Below are positions 25,370-28,529 of a DNA stretch of 28,529 bases, piece by piece (the stretch's first letter is position 1; each line of letters begins with the position of its first letter). Location: contig JBLNCE010000183.1 in NCBI GenBank assembly GCA_050260415.1, forward strand, positions 1-28,529. The letters run 5' to 3'. The position numbers and the translations under genes were made by a program. The notes below the pieces were generated by a model. It worked only from the letters and a program-made list of their open reading frames with translations. It ran no database searches and was not told the DNA's origin. The DNA is from JBLNCE01 sp050260415 (GTDB lineage: Bacteria > Bacillota > UBA4882 > JAAYXC01).

Positions 25370-27637
25370 CTATCTGGCCGTTTCGAACCGGTACCGCCTG
25401 CCGTCCGTCACCCACCGCACGTTCCCCCGTTCGTCGGTGCGGTAGACCTTGACCCCCGCCATCCGCAGCCGGGATAAGATCTCCAGACTCGGGTGGTGGA
25501 ACTGGTTCCCCCGGCCGACCGAGATCACCGCCTCCCTCGGCCTGGCCGCGGCCAACCAGGCCGGGCCCGTGCTCGTGGCGCTGCCGTGGTGGGCCACCTT
25601 GAGCACGGTGGCGCGCAGGTCGTCTCCGGCGGCAATCAGCGCTTCTTCGCCGCGGCCGCCGAGATCTCCCGGCAGGAGCAGCGTTTGCCTGCCGTATCTC
25701 AATCTGATGACCAGGGAACCATCGTTTAGCTCATCCGGCATTGCCGCCTCCGCGTATGGGTAGAGAACGGCGCCGGACACATCCCGGCCGAGGGTGAAGG
25801 CCAGGCCGCGCCTGGCGCGCTGCCAGGGGATCCGGCGCTCTTTGAGCACGAGCAGGAAACGCCGGTATGTCTCGGAGGGATGCGGCCAGCCCGGGTCGAG
25901 CACGCGGCCGATGGACAGTTCGCCGGCGACCGCGGCCAGTCCGCCCACGTGATCGCTGTGCGGATGGGAGACGATCAGGAGATCGAGCCGGTTAATCCCC
26001 TGCCGGCGCAAGTAAGAAAGGACACGCGCGCCCGCCTCGTCCTCGCCGCCGTCGATCAGGGCCGTCCGGCCGTCGGGCGCCCGGATGAAGATACTGTCCC
26101 CCTGCCCGACATCCAGGAACGTCACCGAAAGCCCCTGCGGCGCGGCCAGGACCTGCCACCACACGAGGCCCGCCAGGACCGCGGCCAACAGGACCGCGCA
26201 CCAGCCGAGGGGCAAGCGCGGCTTATTGTTCAGAAGATTCCTTTCCATACCCAATCCCACCATCCCTAGCAGGAGATAATACCCGGCAACCGCCGGCCAA
26301 GGCCAGGCGCCGAGGTTGCACGCCGCGCCCGGGATCTGCGCGCAAAGCCTGGCCGATGCCAGGATGAGATCCAGGAGGAGACCCAGCACGGCGAGGAGCG
26401 GTCCGGCGAGGAACGGGAACATGACGCCGAGCAGGCCCGCAACGAGCCCGATCTGTAGCGCCAACCCGGTCAAAGGAACCAATAACAGGTTGGTGAGCGG
26501 GCCGATCAGGCTGACTCTTCCGAAATGGGCGATCTGGATCGGGAGCACAGCCAGTGTGGCGGCCAGCGTGATCAGGATGGGCTTGCCGATGAAGCCTAAG
26601 TGTCCGGGCACCCAGTCCGCCCAGCGCGGGTAGAGGAAGATCAGGCCGGCGCAGGCCGCGAAACTCAACTGAAAACCGATCGTGCCCAATGAGCACGGCT
26701 GCCACAGCAGAACCACCACGGCCGCCAGACCGAGCACGTTGGCGGGATCGGCTCTCCGCGCGCGGACGGCGGCAACCCCGCCGGCCAGGGCCATAACGGC
26801 CGCGCGAAGCACGGGCGGCTTGGGCCCGCAGATGAAGATGTAGGCGATGACCGCCGGTACCGCCAAGAGCCAGGACCGCCAGGTACGCCAGCCGAGCAGA
26901 CGGGCCGCTCCCAGCGCGAGGGCGACGACGAAACCGATGTGCAGGCCGCTGACCGAGAGGACATGCAGGGTGCCCGTATCGCGAAACCATCCCAACGTCT
27001 CGGGGGAGAGCTGCGGCAGGTCGCCGAAGAGCAGCCCGGCGGCGAGCGCGTGTTCCTCTTGGTCCAGAACGCCCGCCAGGGCCCGATCCATCGCCCCGCG
27101 CAGGGCAAGTCCCGCGCGGCGCAGCGGATAGCCGGTGCGCCGCGGCAGCATGTCGATGGTCTTGATAAAGAAATTGCCGTCCATCCCGGCCGCGGGCGCC
27201 GGCGCGAGACGGCCGCGCGCCTCAACCCAGCGCCCGTACTCGGGCGCACCGGGCACCACTCCCGCCCATAGCCTCACTTCGCGCGGGGTTTTTGACCAGG
27301 AACCGTTCCCGAGCCGCCAGGCAGCCACACGCACGCCCCGGTAGACCCCGTTGGCACGGAGCTGTATCTCCCCGTCCAGCCAACCGCGGATGCAGGTCAC
27401 GCGCTTGGCCGTTTCCACCGGGAGCGGCGGAGCGACCGACAGGGCGCCGCCGGCGAGCACGAGCAGGACGGCCAAAGGCATCGCGAGGTCGCGCCGCCAC
27501 CAGTACCAGGCCAGCAGCCCGCAACTCCCCGCCACCGCGAACGCGCACAAGGCCGGTCGCCACGGCCATAGATACGGCGCCAGCCCTATGCCGGCGGCCA
27601 GCGCCACCGCGGCCCAGAACAGAGGACGGCGTTTCAC
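25370..27637 (-). CDS. comEC: DNA internalisation competence protein ComEC/Rec2
   Basis: Predicted 755 aa from GTG overlapping the comEA stop (GTGA). It forms the membrane channel that takes up single-stranded DNA during transformation. The N-terminal soluble domain is followed by the Competence domain with many membrane segments (about 210-480) containing GLLFGDLPQLSPET and HVLSVSGLHIGFV. The C-terminal metallo-beta-lactamase-like domain (about 500-750) starts VTFLDVGQGDSIF and keeps SHPHSDHVGG and LKVAHHGS, so a nuclease-type metal site is intact. The N-terminal OB-type and DUF4131 parts are shortish, but total length is normal. Operon comEA-comEC; no comEB or holA next to it. Confidence 0.93.
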   Translation of the reverse strand: MKRRPLFWAAVALAAGIGLAPYLWPWRPALCAFAVAGSCGLLAWYWWRRDLAMPLAVLLVLAGGALSVAPPLPVETAKRVTCIRGWLDGEIQLRANGVYRGVRVAAWRLGNGSWSKTPREVRLWAGVVPGAPEYGRWVEARGRLAPAPAAGMDGNFFIKTIDMLPRRTGYPLRRAGLALRGAMDRALAGVLDQEEHALAAGLLFGDLPQLSPETLGWFRDTGTLHVLSVSGLHIGFVVALALGAARLLGWRTWRSWLLAVPAVIAYIFICGPKPPVLRAAVMALAGGVAAVRARRADPANVLGLAAVVVLLWQPCSLGTIGFQLSFAACAGLIFLYPRWADWVPGHLGFIGKPILITLAATLAVLPIQIAHFGRVSLIGPLTNLLLVPLTGLALQIGLVAGLLGVMFPFLAGPLLAVLGLLLDLILASARLCAQIPGAACNLGAWPWPAVAGYYLLLGMVGLGMERNLLNNKPRLPLGWCAVLLAAVLAGLVWWQVLAAPQGLSVTFLDVGQGDSIFIRAPDGRTALIDGGEDEAGARVLSYLRRQGINRLDLLIVSHPHSDHVGGLAAVAGELSIGRVLDPGWPHPSETYRRFLLVLKERRIPWQRARRGLAFTLGRDVSGAVLYPYAEAAMPDELNDGSLVIRLRYGRQTLLLPGDLGGRGEEALIAAGDDLRATVLKVAHHGSATSTGPAWLAAARPREAVISVGRGNQFHHPSLEILSRLRMAGVKVYRTDERGNVRWVTDGRRYRFETAR

Positions 27638-28248
27638 GGCGCGAGCAGGTAGGGTCTTAGTTTGTCAAGAGTTTTCTGGCCGATGCCCGACACATTCAAC
27701 AGGTCCTCCACTTGGGCAAACGGCCCATTGGCTTGGCGATAGGCGATAATCCTCGCCGCCAGGGCGGGTCCGATCCCGGGCACGGCCTCCAGTTCACCCG
27801 CGCCGGCCTGGTTGAGGCGGACGGGGAACTTGGCCTTGGCGGCGGAGGCGGCGGTCGTTCCCCCGCCGCCGGAGTCGCCGCCGGCGGCGGGGCTCACGGC
27901 CGGTGCTTCGCCCTTACGGGGGAGGTAGATTTGTTCACCGTCCACGAGGCGCGCCGCCAGGTTGACCGCGCTCTGGTCCGCCTCGGGCAGGGCGCCGCCG
28001 GCCTTGGCCACCGCCTCGTAGACCCTGGCGGCGGCGGGCAAGATATAGACGCCGGGGTTCCTGACCGCACCGCAGACATGGACCACGGCCTGTGCCGGGG
28101 CGGGTGAAGCCTGCTCCTGGTCCGGTTCGGGCACCGCGACCGTCACCGCCCCCCGGGCGGCCTGACGCCAGGCCAGGATGCCGCCGCCGATCAGTGCTAG
28201 TGAGAGCAGAAAAACCAGAGCAAGGGTTTGCCGACGGGAGAAGTACAT
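27634..28248 (-). CDS. comEA: Competence protein ComEA, membrane-anchored DNA receptor
   Basis: Predicted 204 aa. The chosen ATG lies six bases after a GGGGGG run; an ATG two codons earlier overlaps it. One membrane helix (about 8-28), an SLBB-type domain (about 55-115; VHVCGAVRNPGVY and IYLPRKGE), a Gly/Ala-rich linker, then two helix-hairpin-helix motifs (about 145-202; ELEAVPGIGPALAARII and DLLNVSGIGQKTL). It binds double-stranded DNA outside the membrane and hands it to ComEC. The stop overlaps the comEC start. Upstream 28249-28440 is a moderately AT-rich leader in which I see no gene, promoter or known riboswitch. Confidence 0.93.
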   Translation of the reverse strand: MYFSRRQTLALVFLLSLALIGGGILAWRQAARGAVTVAVPEPDQEQASPAPAQAVVHVCGAVRNPGVYILPAAARVYEAVAKAGGALPEADQSAVNLAARLVDGEQIYLPRKGEAPAVSPAAGGDSGGGGTTAASAAKAKFPVRLNQAGAGELEAVPGIGPALAARIIAYRQANGPFAQVEDLLNVSGIGQKTLDKLRPYLLAP

Positions 28249-28440
28249 TATCATCCCCCCGGTGGTGAAATCCCTCCCTGGTGAAGCGCGAATCGAACCT
28301 CACCCCGCATCCATGACGCCCATTGGTAATGCCTTTTTATCGGGAATTTGCTTTCATACAGGATCAAACGTCCTCGGATCGCCAATTTGCAGATTTGCTA
28401 AAGAATGCGTCGTATAAGCTTTCATCTGTAAACGAATCTG

Positions 28441-28521
28441 GGTCGCGGGAGGCACTATCCGTCCTCCCGCACCCTCCCGGACCAAAGGGTGTGGTCGCAC
28501 ACCCTTTGGAATCCCGCGACC
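28441..28521. repeat. Nested inverted-repeat element (three-way-junction-like) at the window end
   Basis: An outer 10-bp stem GGTCGCGGGA (28441-28450) pairs with TCCCGCGACC (28512-28521). Inside is a perfect 12-bp hairpin CCAAAGGGTGTG (28482-28493), loop GTCG, and its complement (28498-28509). A competing 8-bp hairpin GCGGGAGG (28445-28452) / CCTCCCGC (28463-28470) also exists. No T-run follows on either side. It lies about 190 bases upstream of comEA. Confidence 0.55.
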
Positions 28522-28529
28522 GGAACCAA

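Noticed and set aside
28279..28303. Possible tRNA T-arm (GGTTCGATTC on the minus strand)
   Set aside because: The flanking bases do not form a 5-bp T-stem, and no acceptor, anticodon or D arm is present. It is a weak 5-bp hairpin only.
28255..28440. Riboswitch-like leader upstream of comEA
   Set aside because: I compared it by eye with c-di-GMP-I, preQ1, glycine, cobalamin and T-box consensus cores and found no match; a covariance-model scan would settle it.

Overview
The window looks like a chromosomal segment of a GC-rich, endospore-forming member of the Bacillota. Three things point there. (1) It carries sporulation genes: spoVT, spoIIID, a SpoIIQ-like LytM gene, two spoIID paralogues and yabP. 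(2) The order glmU-ctc-pth-x-mfd-spoVT matches the Bacillus subtilis block gcaD-prs-ctc-spoVC-fin-mfd-spoVT, with prs missing and fin replaced. (3) The order spoIID-spoIIQ-spoIIID-mbl matches a second conserved block. Here the two blocks sit next to each other. I cannot name the genus; a deep-branching high-GC lineage such as Limnochordia is only a guess.

Layout. 1-1200: an AT-rich stretch with a STAS-like/HATPase protein, unlike the rest and probably acquired. 1228-8880 (minus): alaS, spoVT with a very good sigma-G promoter, mfd and a tiny PrsW-like membrane protease. 8877-11246 (minus): pth, rplY/ctc and a short glmU that lacks the acetyltransferase active site. 11527-15353 (minus): mbl, spoIIID, spoIIQ-like, spoIID, yabP. 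15598-18770 (plus): ilvB-ilvN behind a strong sigma-A promoter, then a second SpoIID-domain lipoprotein. 18937-20214 (minus): a HAD phosphatase and a secreted DcrB/PsbP-like protein. 20400-23496: a GPH-type sugar symporter convergent with a GH84 beta-N-acetylglucosaminidase. 23605-25255: a DRG-type TGS GTPase, a DUF2007-like protein that seems to start at AUC, a divergent small membrane protein with its own terminator, and a remnant of a HAD gene. 25370-28248 (minus): comEC and comEA for DNA uptake. 28441-28521: a strongly folded inverted-repeat element at the window edge.

How the genes work together. SpoIIID (mother-cell regulator), SpoVT (forespore regulator), SpoIIQ and SpoID (engulfment and septal peptidoglycan remodelling) and YabP form a sporulation theme. 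Mbl and GlmU serve cell-wall growth. AlaS, Pth and L25 serve translation, Mfd couples repair to transcription, and ComEA/EC form the competence channel.

The strongest unexplained signal is a set of three heptanucleotide tandem arrays (two sequence families, same 7-bp period). Each starts within 0-2 bases of, or overlaps, the stop codon of a minus-strand gene (mbl, spoIID, HAD). Other points worth checking are the AUC start, the shortened GlmU, the His in place of the usual Asn in Pth, the PrsW-like gene at the fin position, and the terminator whose 3' arm doubles as the ribosome-binding site of the second spoIID. I see no CRISPR array, tRNA, rRNA or complete insertion sequence.
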